From the NCBI RefSeq assembly GCF_000153165.2, contig NC_014472.1, positions 238,501-302,500 of the forward strand: a stretch of DNA of 64,000 nucleotides, given 5' to 3'. The translations under genes were made by a program, and so were the position numbers. The stretch's first letter is position 1. Each line of letters starts with the position of its first letter. Under the pieces are notes generated by a model. It was not told where the DNA came from. It worked only from the letters and a program-made list of their open reading frames with translations, and ran no database searches. Of this stretch, positions 45,907 to 54,821 are shown piece after piece. This DNA comes from Maribacter sp. HTCC2170 (GTDB lineage: Bacteria > Bacteroidota > Bacteroidia > Flavobacteriales > Flavobacteriaceae).

Positions 45907-48153
45907 TTACTCAGACCTAATCAATGGAATTGTTTGATAGCCTTGACTTGACTGAATTGTCAAATAATATACTCCAGATTCCTGATTTCCAACTTTAGAA
46001 AGATTTAATCCAACTGACTTGTTTTCAGATTCAACATTAAAGCCTCCTTTTTCAATTAATACACCGGAAGTACTAATAACGGAGTACGTCACTTTTCCCT
46101 TTACATATTCAGGCAATCGAAGGGAAACTTTACCATCAGAAAGTATAGGATTCGGGAATGCTATAACTCCACTCTTCCCTGAAGAAGCATCGTTAACCGT
46201 AAAGCTAATAGTTACCGATCCTAGTTTACTGCCAGTACCATTAGCTTCTGCATATGCTTCTGCCTTCAAAGTATAAGAACCACTGTTTAATGAACCATTT
46301 AAATAATTTCCATTTACATCCCCAAAAAGAGCATAAGGCGAAACATTTTCAGTTCTTGAGGCATTTGAAGCTCCTGAAAGTGTCAATTTTACACTTTTAG
46401 CGTTCAACGAAGTTGATGCCCTAATGTTTAGCTCTGTAATTCGATTTATTACACTGCCATTTACAATACTCATTATATCACCATTTGAAACAGAATTAAC
46501 AAGATTAAAACTAATCGGAGAATTAGTAGGCGGTGGTGTTGTAGATGAACCAGCTACAATTGTAATACTGGCAGTACCTACAGCCCCGTCATTATCAGTC
46601 ACATCAACCCTTATAATATGGCTACCTTCAACAATATTCCTTATTGGGTGAGCCGTATAGTTAGAACCATCTGTGTCTTTTAGGGATCCGTTGACAAAAA
46701 CTTGATATTTAACGATATTACCATCAGAATCAGATGCGGATATTCCCACCGACACCGTACTTCCTACAGCTACATTTTGACCATCCGTTAGATTACTGAA
46801 ACTAACAATCGGTGCAGAATTTCCAGAAGGTGGAGGTGGAGGTGGAGGGGTAGTTGAGCCACCTACTACAACATTTACCGTCTTTGTTGCCGTTGCTCCA
46901 GAATTATCAGTGACAATAACCTTAACAGCATAATTTCCGCTTGAGGCACTAACTATTCTATGAGGTGTGTAACTAGACCCATCTGTATCAACTAATTGAC
47001 TATTGACAAATATTTGATACTTAACTATACTACCACTTGCATCAACTCCAATTGAGATAGTACTTCCAGAAGCAAAGCTTTGTCCTTCAGTTAAATTACT
47101 AAAATCCACTGATGGACCACTACCACTTGGCGGTGGAGGTGGAGGTGGAGGTGTGGTGGATCCACTACCTACAACAATATTCACAGTTTTTTCTGCAGTA
47201 GCTCCAGAATTATCAGTGACCACAGCCTTAATCGCATAATTGCCAGTAGATGCATTTACAATACTATAAGTACTATAATTAGTCCCATCGGTATCAACCA
47301 AAGAACCATTAACAAAAATCTGATGTTTTGAAATACTGCCATCAGAATCATTCGAATTAACTCCTACTGAAATTGTGCTCCCCGCATTAAATGATTGTCC
47401 CTCAGTTAAATTGCTAAAATTTACTGTGGGGGCAATATTATTTGCCGGTGGAGGTGGGGGTGGAGGTGGGGGATTAGATCCGCCACTACAATTAGTCTGA
47501 GATAATGATAAGCTTTGTGCTTGGGCCAATGAATAACTACTTTCTTTATAAAGCACCATTCTATCTACATAATGGCCATTAGACCTACCTGATAGTTTAA
47601 TTGTATAAGTTCCTGCTGAATTAAACGTGGCATATACACTATGGGCATCATGATCACTGGTCCATGTATCCCAACTCCAATCAATTTTATTAGTATAAAT
47701 CTTGAAATAACCACCTGAAGAAGCACCATTAGGTACAGGAGATTTCCCCGATCCTCCAGGATATATTCTGTGTGACCCCCTTTGTCCATAAAAATTTGAG
47801 GCATTGATTTTCAACCACGAATCATTGTGCTCAGTTGAAGGGTTATGGCTAGCTATTACTCCTATCTTGTTTCTCCAAATAAATCGATACGTGCCAGGAG
47901 AATTTATTCGTAAGCTATAAGTAATTACCGAACTTCCAGGTGCGCTAAAAGAATTTGATCCTCTGAAAGCCAAAGTTCTACCCGCAGAAGCTCCTGATTT
48001 GGATTCATTATTCCAACTTCCAGCTGTCTTGGCCTCAGCTTCTAAAATGGCTATACCATTTCGTTCTTCAAAATCAACCCCGGTGCATTGCGCACCGATC
48101 TGATGTAAAAGTAAAATTTGAACAAAAAATAAAAAAGTAATTTTCAATCTCAT
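45907..48153 (-). CDS. T9SS-exported multidomain protein with Ig-like repeats and proline linkers
   Basis: A 748-aa secreted protein. Residues 1-22 are a signal peptide. Residues about 25-205 form a beta-rich, carbohydrate-binding-like domain (ILEAEAKTAGSW at the start; GTYTIKLSGRSNGHYVDRMV at the end). Three Ig-like repeats follow (241-330, 347-431, 447-535), each with a FSNLT(E/D)GQ start and a VNG/VNSxLxDTDG turn, joined by runs of seven to nine prolines. A further beta domain (547-655) precedes a type A T9SS sorting domain (660-748) with FPNPILSDGK. No catalytic domain is recognised. Export by the T9SS (PorV nearby) is inferred; polysaccharide binding is a guess. Confidence 0.82.
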   Translation of the reverse strand: MRLKITFLFFVQILLLHQIGAQCTGVDFEERNGIAILEAEAKTAGSWNNESKSGASAGRTLAFRGSNSFSAPGSSVITYSLRINSPGTYRFIWRNKIGVIASHNPSTEHNDSWLKINASNFYGQRGSHRIYPGGSGKSPVPNGASSGGYFKIYTNKIDWSWDTWTSDHDAHSVYATFNSAGTYTIKLSGRSNGHYVDRMVLYKESSYSLAQAQSLSLSQTNCSGGSNPPPPPPPPPANNIAPTVNFSNLTEGQSFNAGSTISVGVNSNDSDGSISKHQIFVNGSLVDTDGTNYSTYSIVNASTGNYAIKAVVTDNSGATAEKTVNIVVGSGSTTPPPPPPPPSGSGPSVDFSNLTEGQSFASGSTISIGVDASGSIVKYQIFVNSQLVDTDGSSYTPHRIVSASSGNYAVKVIVTDNSGATATKTVNVVVGGSTTPPPPPPPSGNSAPIVSFSNLTDGQNVAVGSTVSVGISASDSDGNIVKYQVFVNGSLKDTDGSNYTAHPIRNIVEGSHIIRVDVTDNDGAVGTASITIVAGSSTTPPPTNSPISFNLVNSVSNGDIMSIVNGSVINRITELNIRASTSLNAKSVKLTLSGASNASRTENVSPYALFGDVNGNYLNGSLNSGSYTLKAEAYAEANGTGSKLGSVTISFTVNDASSGKSGVIAFPNPILSDGKVSLRLPEYVKGKVTYSVISTSGVLIEKGGFNVESENKSVGLNLSKVGNQESGVYYLTIQSSQGYQTIPLIRSE
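46549..47433 (-). repeat. Three tandem Ig-like repeat units within the exoprotein gene
   Basis: Units at 47164-47433, 46861-47115 and 46549-46815 encode about 85-90 residues each. Units 1 and 2 are closest (nearly the same FSNLTEGQSF and VTDNSGATA). Proline-codon linkers at 47446-47472, 47128-47151 and 46828-46848 appear as GGTGGA-type runs on the plus strand. Confidence 0.85.
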
Positions 48154-48537
48154 ATTGAATAAGTGTTAGTGGGGTTAGTATTAAATAAAAATATAAACAA
48201 TATTAATAGTTCTAGAATAAACACAATACCATTTCTTTGGGGAAGAAAAAACGATTGTCCAAATAAATACGGGCAAAAACCCTTTTCGGACTATGAACAG
48301 TCAAAAATACGTTAAAGTTTTTAATGTATTTAAATTGGTGTTAAATTTTATCAATATCTAATTTTAAATAATTGTTAAAAATAATGAAACGAACCTTACA
48401 ATTCTAGAAGGCAAAAACCCAAAATAAATTTTCACCAAAATACACTATGCTGAAAATCAACCTAAAATAAAAATGACGATAATAATTGCGCCCCCTTTTC
48501 ATGAATTTGACTTACTAAAATAAATGCTAAAAACAAC
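48154..48537. other. Intergenic region upstream of the exoprotein gene
   Basis: 384 nt, very AT-rich. A TATTTTTG box (minus, 48302-48309) fits a -7 element and would leave a leader of about 145 nt before the exoprotein ATG. I see no gene, repeat or riboswitch motif in the rest. Confidence 0.45.
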
Positions 48538-48562
48538 AAAACCCCTTGAAATAAGGGGTTTT
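48538..48562 (-). terminator. Terminator after tRNA-Val(UAC)
   Basis: Stem AAAACCCCTT/AAGGGGTTTT on the minus strand, 10 nt after the tRNA 3' end. Confidence 0.8.
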
Positions 48563-48571
48563 TTGAGGTTG

Positions 48572-48646
48572 TGGGCGCGAAGGGATTCGAACCCCTGACC
48601 CCCTGGGTGTAAACCAGGTGCTCTGAACCAACTGAGCTACGCGCCC
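48572..48646 (-). tRNA. tRNA-Val (anticodon UAC)
   Basis: Cloverleaf on the minus strand: acceptor GGGCGCG/CGCGCCC, D-arm AGCTCAGTTGGTT, anticodon stem CCTGG/CCAGG with loop TTTACAC (anticodon TAC), and T-arm GGTTCGAATCC with discriminator A. It is the second tRNA-Val in 4.2 kb, with a different anticodon, and stands alone with its own terminator. Confidence 0.97.
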
Positions 48647-48704
48647 TAACGGGGTGCAAATATAGAATAGTTTTCTATTACCCAAAAGAAAAGATTAAAA
48701 AAAA

Positions 48705-49916
48705 TCATAAGACCTCAGCCACTGTAAAATTACTGCCTCCGATAAAGATTATATCTTTTTTCGAAGCTTCTTTTCTCGCCGTCTTAAATGCGGTATTGAC
48801 TGATTTGTAGGCACTCCCAAACAATCCATACCCCTTGGCCTTATTTTCTAACAACTCGGCATTCAAGCCTCTCATAATATTAGGGCAGCAAAAGTAATAT
48901 TGTGCGTTTTTCGGAAATAAAGGTAAAACGGCATCCAAGTTTTTATCCTTTACAAAACCCAAAACCAAGTGTAACTCTTTAAATTCTTGTTTTCTTAACT
49001 GTTCCAGCACCAAAGTCAACCCCTCTTTATTATGTGCAGTGTCACAAACAATCATAGGTTTCCTACCCAATATTTGCCATCTGCCCAACAACCCAGTATT
49101 CTTAATGACCTTTTTTAAGCCACGCTTAATGTGTTCTTGTTTGACCTTAAAACCTTTGAGTTCTTTCAATACAGCAACTACCCCTTTAATATTTTTTGAT
49201 TGATAGTTTCCAAGTAATTCACTCTTATGAACTTTGCGGATTTCTTGATCTGCAAAAACTATACTGGCATTTTTTGATTTTGCGATTGATTTAAACGTAT
49301 CCCCTATTCCTTCTTGATACTCGCTTATGACAACTGGGACATTATCCTTAATTATTCCTGCTTTTTCAATAGCGATTTTCTCAAGACTATCACCAAGCAA
49401 ATCAATATGATCCATACCAATATTCGTAATAAGCGAAACTTCTGGGTTTATTATATTGGTTGAGTCCAATTTTCCTCCCAATCCCACTTCAACAATGGCA
49501 ATATCAACCTTTTTTTCAGCAAAATAATGAAAGGCCATACCCACGGTCATTTCAAAAAAAGATAATTTGTTTTTCTTTAGAAAAACCTCATTCTCCTCAA
49601 TAAATCTAACAACTTGTTTTTTACCAATGGTCTTACCATTGATTCTAATCCGTTCTCTAAAATCTTTTAAATGTGGAGAAGTATAAAGTCCTACTTTGTA
49701 GCCCGCTTCATCAAGAATAGATGCCAACATGTGGCTACTGGAGCCTTTACCATTGGTGCCTGCAACATGTAAACTTTTAAACTTTTTCTCAGGATTATCA
49801 AGATGTACAGAAAAGTTCAGGATGTTATCCAATTTTCCGTTATAAGCAACCTTTCCTTTTTCTTGATAGACAGGAAGTTGAGCAAACATCCAATCCAAAG
49901 TTTCTTTGTAGGTCAC
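48705..49916 (-). CDS. folC: Dihydrofolate synthase / folylpolyglutamate synthase
   Basis: A Mur-ligase-like enzyme of 403 aa that adds glutamate to (dihydro)folate. It has the ATP site VAGTNGKGSSSHML near residue 52, YTSPHLKDFRERI near 79, VEVGLGGKLDSTN near 140 and ITNIGMDHIDLLG near 162. The C-terminal domain has DTAHNKEGL near 290. The gene directly abuts the TonB-like gene, so it is at the end of the gdh-nhaD-exbBD-tonB run. Confidence 0.94.
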   Translation of the reverse strand: MTYKETLDWMFAQLPVYQEKGKVAYNGKLDNILNFSVHLDNPEKKFKSLHVAGTNGKGSSSHMLASILDEAGYKVGLYTSPHLKDFRERIRINGKTIGKKQVVRFIEENEVFLKKNKLSFFEMTVGMAFHYFAEKKVDIAIVEVGLGGKLDSTNIINPEVSLITNIGMDHIDLLGDSLEKIAIEKAGIIKDNVPVVISEYQEGIGDTFKSIAKSKNASIVFADQEIRKVHKSELLGNYQSKNIKGVVAVLKELKGFKVKQEHIKRGLKKVIKNTGLLGRWQILGRKPMIVCDTAHNKEGLTLVLEQLRKQEFKELHLVLGFVKDKNLDAVLPLFPKNAQYYFCCPNIMRGLNAELLENKAKGYGLFGSAYKSVNTAFKTARKEASKKDIIFIGGSNFTVAEVL

Positions 49917-50819
49917 TTATCCACCTAATTTAAAGTTGACAACCACAAAACCAATTTGTTGATTCGGCGCATTAGAATCTAAATTCCACTTATGCATGAA
50001 TGCTGTTTTCTTGGCAGGTATTAATAAACACTCCGCTCTATTGGTAGTTCCTTTTACGCCAGGAGTAGCACTGATAACCTTGCCATTGCGATCAACCACA
50101 ATTTTTACGACAACCCTACCTTCTTGATTGCAATCTTGTTTTACTTTTCCCTTGCTGACCAAAGACCTTCCGTTTAGTCCATAACCTCCAGTGCCACTAC
50201 CTGACCCTGGACTACCATAATAACTAGTTGCATATGGATCTCCATCAGGTTGGCCCTTGTCGCCAGGTCTATTATCGTCCCCTTCACTACCAGTCGCAGA
50301 ACCATCTGATTTATTGAGTCCCCCCATTAACTTATCCAGTTCAGCTTTTTTGGCCGCTTGTTCTTGCCTTTTTTGTTCTTCAGCTTCCCGTTTTTCACGG
50401 GCAACCCTATCTGCTTCAGCTTTTGCTTTTTTAGCAGCAGCATCGGCCTTTCTCTTAGCTTCTTGCTGTTGCTTTATTTTAATTGATTCTTCACTCTCCT
50501 GTGTGAGTACTTTTTCTGTAGGTTGCTCTTTTTCAACAACTTCTTCTACGACTTGCTCTGGTACTGCTTCAGCCTCTTGAACTTCTTCCTGTACGTTTGG
50601 AGGTTCAGGAATATCCAAAGGCTCTGACCTTATTTTTTCTTTAGGCTGATTATCTCCCATACCAAAATCCATGGTTCCGAAATTCACTGAGATACCATTC
50701 TCAATAGGGGGATCCATGTAGGTCAATCCTATATAAAAAAGCAAAAGGAGTAGCACACTTAACAAGGCTGTTGTAAGTGTAAATGATTTTTTCTTGTGTC
50801 TCGTATCTAAAAACGACAT
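49917..50819 (-). CDS. TonB-like energy transducer (ExbBD-linked)
   Basis: A 300-aa protein. Residues about 15-34 form the single membrane segment (TTALLSVLLLLLFYIGLTY). The periplasmic linker is acidic (VPEQVVEEVVEKEQPTEK), then a Lys/Ala/Glu-rich helix at about 115-165 and a Gly/Ser-rich segment (YGSPGSGSGTGGYGLNGR) follow. The short C-terminal TonB/TolA-like domain has GRVVVKIVVDRNGKV. The helix resembles TolA, so a TolA-like role is an alternative. It overlaps exbD by one base and abuts folC. Confidence 0.86.
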   Translation of the reverse strand: MSFLDTRHKKKSFTLTTALLSVLLLLLFYIGLTYMDPPIENGISVNFGTMDFGMGDNQPKEKIRSEPLDIPEPPNVQEEVQEAEAVPEQVVEEVVEKEQPTEKVLTQESEESIKIKQQQEAKRKADAAAKKAKAEADRVAREKREAEEQKRQEQAAKKAELDKLMGGLNKSDGSATGSEGDDNRPGDKGQPDGDPYATSYYGSPGSGSGTGGYGLNGRSLVSKGKVKQDCNQEGRVVVKIVVDRNGKVISATPGVKGTTNRAECLLIPAKKTAFMHKWNLDSNAPNQQIGFVVVNFKLGG

Positions 50820-51205
50820 TAATTGGGTCGCACGGCCAAAATTACCTTGTAATTATTCCTATTGGCAATGTCCATAACGTTAACAGCCTCTTTAATGGCC
50901 ACGCTCTCTTCTGCCCGTAGGATTATTGTTGGTTTCTCTTGTCCTTCTAGTGCCTTTTTTAATTCAATTTCAATGTACTCTCCGTTAATTCTTTCGCTAT
51001 TCACGTAATATTCCAAGTTCTTGTTAATACTAACTGAAACATTTTGTGTGTTCGTTGATTTCCCCTTTGCTTTTGGCAATAGCAAATCCAACGCATTTGG
51101 CGAATTTGCCGTTAACATAAAGAATATCAACAACAAGAAAACAATATCGGTCATAGACGACATACTGAAGTCCGGACTTACTTTATTTCTTCCTTTTAAT
51201 TTCAT
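50819..51205 (-). CDS. exbD: ExbD/TolR-like proton-channel subunit
   Basis: A 128-aa inner-membrane protein with one helix. The proton-carrying Asp lies in SMTDIVFLLLIFFML near residue 18, and a periplasmic domain ends in YKVILAVRPN. With ExbB it uses the proton motive force to drive the TonB-like protein encoded next. Start and stop overlap or nearly touch the neighbouring genes. Confidence 0.92.
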   Translation of the reverse strand: MKLKGRNKVSPDFSMSSMTDIVFLLLIFFMLTANSPNALDLLLPKAKGKSTNTQNVSVSINKNLEYYVNSERINGEYIEIELKKALEGQEKPTIILRAEESVAIKEAVNVMDIANRNNYKVILAVRPN

Positions 51206-51215
51206 ATACCGTGGC

Positions 51216-51908
51216 CTATAGTGGTTCGTTCAATAAATCCAAGAATTCCACTGCATTGGCTTCCATCTTATGAACAACCTTATCAGTTCTGTTTACCAAA
51301 TGGTTATAACCTATATAAGCTATAATACCCACAATTAAACCAGCAACTGTTGTTGTCATTGCAGTATAAATACCAGATGCCAATGAACCCATTTCAGCTT
51401 GCCCACCGCTTGTGGCCATTTCATGAAATGCCAAAATCATACCAATAACGGTTCCAAGGAAACCAATCATTGGTGCCGCACCGGCAACGGTAGCCAAAAC
51501 ACTAACGTTTCTTTCCAATTTATAGACCTCTAAGGTACCTGCATTTTCAATAGCCGTGTTTATATCATCCAATGGCTTCCCTATTCTCGAAACCCCTTTT
51601 TCAGTTAAACGAGCCACAGGAGAATCTGTTTGGGCGCATAATAATTTAGCGGCCTCCAATTTACCATTGGTCACATGATCCCTAATTTGATTCATGAAAT
51701 TACTATCTATTTTCGAAGCGGCTTTGATTGCAAATATCCGTTCAAAATAGATATATAGTGCAACAAACAATAAAACAAATAAAATGGAGATAATCACGAT
51801 ACTTCCTGTACCGCCGTTAAAAATTAAATCAATTACCGAGAGGGTTTTCTCTTCGGATAAAACATCCCCTATTTCAGGGTCTTGTGCAAGATCTTGAATC
51901 AATGACAT
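51216..51908 (-). CDS. exbB: ExbB/TolQ-like proton-channel subunit
   Basis: A 230-aa protein with three membrane segments. The first is near residues 35-54 (GSIVIISILFVLLFVALYIY), and two form the conserved MotA/TolQ/ExbB core, with GAAPMIGFLGTVIGMILAF near 142 and TAMTTTVAGLIVGIIAYIGY near 185. It is 10 nt upstream of exbD and 50 nt downstream of nhaD. Confidence 0.93.
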   Translation of the reverse strand: MSLIQDLAQDPEIGDVLSEEKTLSVIDLIFNGGTGSIVIISILFVLLFVALYIYFERIFAIKAASKIDSNFMNQIRDHVTNGKLEAAKLLCAQTDSPVARLTEKGVSRIGKPLDDINTAIENAGTLEVYKLERNVSVLATVAGAAPMIGFLGTVIGMILAFHEMATSGGQAEMGSLASGIYTAMTTTVAGLIVGIIAYIGYNHLVNRTDKVVHKMEANAVEFLDLLNEPL

Positions 51909-51958
51909 ATAATTTCTCTTCTTTAAGTTGCCTTAATAACGGTATTTTGTCGATTAAA

Positions 51959-53296
51959 TTATACGTGCAGGACAAAATCTCGCATAAATACAAATGCCGC
52001 GGCACCTACCACAAAACCGATGAAAGCCAGAAATGCGATCTTCTTCAAATACCAGAAGAAATCAATTTTTTCCATACCCATTGCTACTACACCGGCAGCT
52101 GAACCAATAATCAACATACTACCACCTGTACCAGCTGAATATGCTATAAAATGCCAAAGTGGATTGTCCATACTTTCTGAAAACATTCCCATACTGGCAG
52201 CGACCAATGGGACATTGTCAATTACAGCGGAACCTACGCCAAATAACATTACGACAATATCGGTATTAGGTATAGCTTCATTTAACATCCCAGCATAATT
52301 GAATAAATACCCTAAAGATTCCAACGCTGCAACAGCCAATAAAATTCCTAGGAAGAATAAAATACTGGGTAATTCTATTTTTGAGAGGGAAGCATGAACA
52401 GGACTGTGATGGCCTGTAGTGTCATGGTCTTCGCCCTCAACATTTGATATACTGAATTTAGTACTACTATATATCTCGGCAAAGGTTGCAACTATAGCCA
52501 AGGAAAGCATCATGCCCACGTAAGGAGGCAAGTGCGTAATTGTTTTAAAGAAAGGAACGAATACTATTGCACCTAAACCCAAATACAACATTGTTGAACC
52601 AAATTTTGATTTTGGAGCTTCCAAATCATCAATTTTACTGCCGATTTTACCCTTAAATGCTTTATATCTGCTGGCAACTAACACTGGAACCACCATACAA
52701 AGAATAGAAGGAATCAAGACATGTTTTATCAATTCTAAAGCCGAGACTTTATTAGCAATCCACAACATTGTTGTCGTAACATCCCCAATAGGAGACCAAG
52801 CACCACCAGCATTTGCGGCAATGATTATCATACCTGCGAACCACAGTCTTGTATTTCTATCATTGATTACTTTCTGTAAAATGGTAATCAACACAATAGT
52901 TGCTGTAAGATTGTCTATTATTGCTGATAAGATAAAGGCCAATATAGAAAACAACCATAACAATTTTCGCTTGCTCCTTGTTCTTATAAACCCTTTTATC
53001 GTGGCAAAACCATCAAAATAATCTATAATCTCAACAATCGTCATTGCCCCAAGCAAGAACACCAATATTTCTGCCGTTTTTCCTAAATGATGTAAGAGAA
53101 TTTCATCGATATGCGTAGGCTCCAGCTCCCTTAACTCTGCATTTACCTCAAAAACATCCATGTGTGCAAGAGCAATAATCGCCCATAAAATAGCCATCAT
53201 AGCCAAGGCTGGGATTAGTTTGTCTATTTTAAGATTGTGCTCAAGGGTAATGGCAAGGTATCCTGCCAGAAAAACGATAATAATAATGGTTTCCAT
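51959..53296 (-). CDS. nhaD: Na+/H+ antiporter NhaD
   Basis: A 445-aa inner-membrane ion-transporter superfamily protein with about a dozen helices. Typical NhaD segments are AHMDVFEVNAEL near residue 44, FLLGAMTIVEIIDYFDGF near 80, SAIIDNLTATIVLI near 124, AGGAWSPIGDVTTTMLWI near 163 and SAVIDNVPLVAASMGMF near 350. It exports Na+ (or Li+) for protons, as expected in a marine cell. It lies 16 nt after the GDH-like gene and 50 nt before exbB. Confidence 0.93.
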   Translation of the reverse strand: METIIIIVFLAGYLAITLEHNLKIDKLIPALAMMAILWAIIALAHMDVFEVNAELRELEPTHIDEILLHHLGKTAEILVFLLGAMTIVEIIDYFDGFATIKGFIRTRSKRKLLWLFSILAFILSAIIDNLTATIVLITILQKVINDRNTRLWFAGMIIIAANAGGAWSPIGDVTTTMLWIANKVSALELIKHVLIPSILCMVVPVLVASRYKAFKGKIGSKIDDLEAPKSKFGSTMLYLGLGAIVFVPFFKTITHLPPYVGMMLSLAIVATFAEIYSSTKFSISNVEGEDHDTTGHHSPVHASLSKIELPSILFFLGILLAVAALESLGYLFNYAGMLNEAIPNTDIVVMLFGVGSAVIDNVPLVAASMGMFSESMDNPLWHFIAYSAGTGGSMLIIGSAAGVVAMGMEKIDFFWYLKKIAFLAFIGFVVGAAAFVFMRDFVLHV

Positions 53297-53312
53297 ATAT
53301 AGTTGGTTTAAT

Positions 53313-54545
53313 TTACACTAATTGCTTTAAGGCAATTTCAAATCCAGTTTTACTCAAATTTAATTTGGTATGATTTTGTTTAAAGATATTCAAAATTGCC
53401 TTTCTTATGGTATCAGAAGTATCTTTAAATATCAAATCATCATCAATCCCTACTCTTTTTTCCATGAAATAGGCAAAAACTCTTGCCATACCACAGTTTG
53501 AAACAAAATCTGGAATAAGACTAACCCTTCCATCTGTATATTCCATTATTGGCCCAAAGAAAATCTCCTTATCCGCAAAAGGGACGTTGGCCCCACAAGA
53601 AATAACTTCCAAACCAGTATCAATCATTTTAGAAATCTGATTTTTAGTGATAAGTCGTGATGCTGCACAAGGAACAAAAATCTCGGTTTGCAATGTCCAT
53701 ATTCGCTCCTTTATTTCTTCAAATGGAATCATCTGATCAGCGCTGGCCATTAAATTGTTATTATGCTTATTTAGAAAAAAGTCCTTGATTTCTTCAAAAC
53801 TGAACCCTTCTTCATTGATAACACCACCAGTCCGATCTAAAATCCCTACAATTTTGGCTCCCATTTGCGCCAAATAAAAAGCGGCTGCACCCCCAACATT
53901 TCCAAATCCTTGAACTACAGCTTTTTTACCCATTACATTACCACCAAAAATATCGTAATAATGCCTCACAGCTTCAGCCACACCATATCCTGTAATCATA
54001 TCTGCAATAGTGTACTTTCTAGAAACATCTGGTGTGTACAATTCACTTTCAATTGGCTTAATAACACCCTGCCTCAATTGGCCTATTCTATTAATTTTAT
54101 CCGCCTCAGTTGGCTTAAAGTGACCATTAAAAACACCCTCTTGAGGGTGCCAAACACCAGCATCCTCGGTAATGGGGATAACTTCATGTATTTCATCAAC
54201 ATTCAAATCACCACCTGTACCATAATAACTCTTTAAAAGAGGAGAAACTGCGCGATACCATCTTTGCAGTACTCCTTTTTTCCTTGGATCATGTGGATTA
54301 AAGTTAATTCCTGATTTTGCACCGCCAATTGGAGGGCCTGACACTGTGAATTTCACCTCCATGGTCTTTGCCAATGACAATACTTCATTAAGATCTAGGC
54401 CTTCTCTCATTCTTGTACCTCCACCGGCAGCACCTCCTCTTAAGGAATTAATCACAGTCCATCCTTCGGCTTCAGTCTCCGAATCTTTCCAATTAAAGAC
54501 TATTTCGGGTTGTTTATTCTCGTATGCTTGAAGAAGTTCCTTCAT
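53313..54545 (-). CDS. Glu/Leu/Phe/Val dehydrogenase family protein
   Basis: A 410-aa enzyme of the amino-acid dehydrogenase family. The substrate region has RGGAAGGGTRM near residue 35 and GPPIGGAKSGINF near 70, where classical GDH has GGAKGGI. The dinucleotide motif is VVQGFGNVGGAAA near 214. This is a divergent Bacteroidota branch that is usually annotated as glutamate dehydrogenase, and the true amino acid is uncertain. It is first in the nhaD-exbBD-tonB-folC run and has a TATATTTG box upstream. Confidence 0.82.
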   Translation of the reverse strand: MKELLQAYENKQPEIVFNWKDSETEAEGWTVINSLRGGAAGGGTRMREGLDLNEVLSLAKTMEVKFTVSGPPIGGAKSGINFNPHDPRKKGVLQRWYRAVSPLLKSYYGTGGDLNVDEIHEVIPITEDAGVWHPQEGVFNGHFKPTEADKINRIGQLRQGVIKPIESELYTPDVSRKYTIADMITGYGVAEAVRHYYDIFGGNVMGKKAVVQGFGNVGGAAAFYLAQMGAKIVGILDRTGGVINEEGFSFEEIKDFFLNKHNNNLMASADQMIPFEEIKERIWTLQTEIFVPCAASRLITKNQISKMIDTGLEVISCGANVPFADKEIFFGPIMEYTDGRVSLIPDFVSNCGMARVFAYFMEKRVGIDDDLIFKDTSDTIRKAILNIFKQNHTKLNLSKTGFEIALKQLV

Positions 54546-54680
54546 TTATTTTGATTTTTTATCGATTATGTGACATTGATTTTAATTCTCATTTTTCAAA
54601 ATTCTAACAATAAATCCCCAATTGGGGTTAGTGCTGTCTCATAATTTTTGGTTTAAATCAAATTGAAGAAATACTTAAAA

Positions 54681-54688
54681 CAAATATA
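54681..54688 (-). promoter_or_regulatory. -7 promoter box for the gdh-nhaD-exb run
   Basis: TATATTTG on the minus strand, an exact TAnnTTTG match, about 136 nt before the GDH-like start. Confidence 0.5.
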
Positions 54689-54788
54689 AAATACAGAAAT
54701 TAAAAAATCGCCTTAATCCCATCTAAACTGAAAATAAATAAACAGTTAAAACAACTTTTAAAAGCCTGTGAATTTTATAACATAACTG

Positions 54789-54796
54789 TATATTTG
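54789..54796 (+). promoter_or_regulatory. -7 promoter box for the acyl-CoA dehydrogenase
   Basis: TATATTTG on the plus strand, 25 nt before the ATG at 54822. It is divergent from the GDH promoter. Confidence 0.6.
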
Positions 54797-54821
54797 TTGT
54801 GAATAATTTAAACTTTAGTTT

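Noticed and set aside
46828..47472. GGTGGA-rich repeated tracts that could look like a CRISPR or minisatellite
   Set aside because: They encode proline linkers in frame within the exoprotein; units are unequal and there are no spacers.
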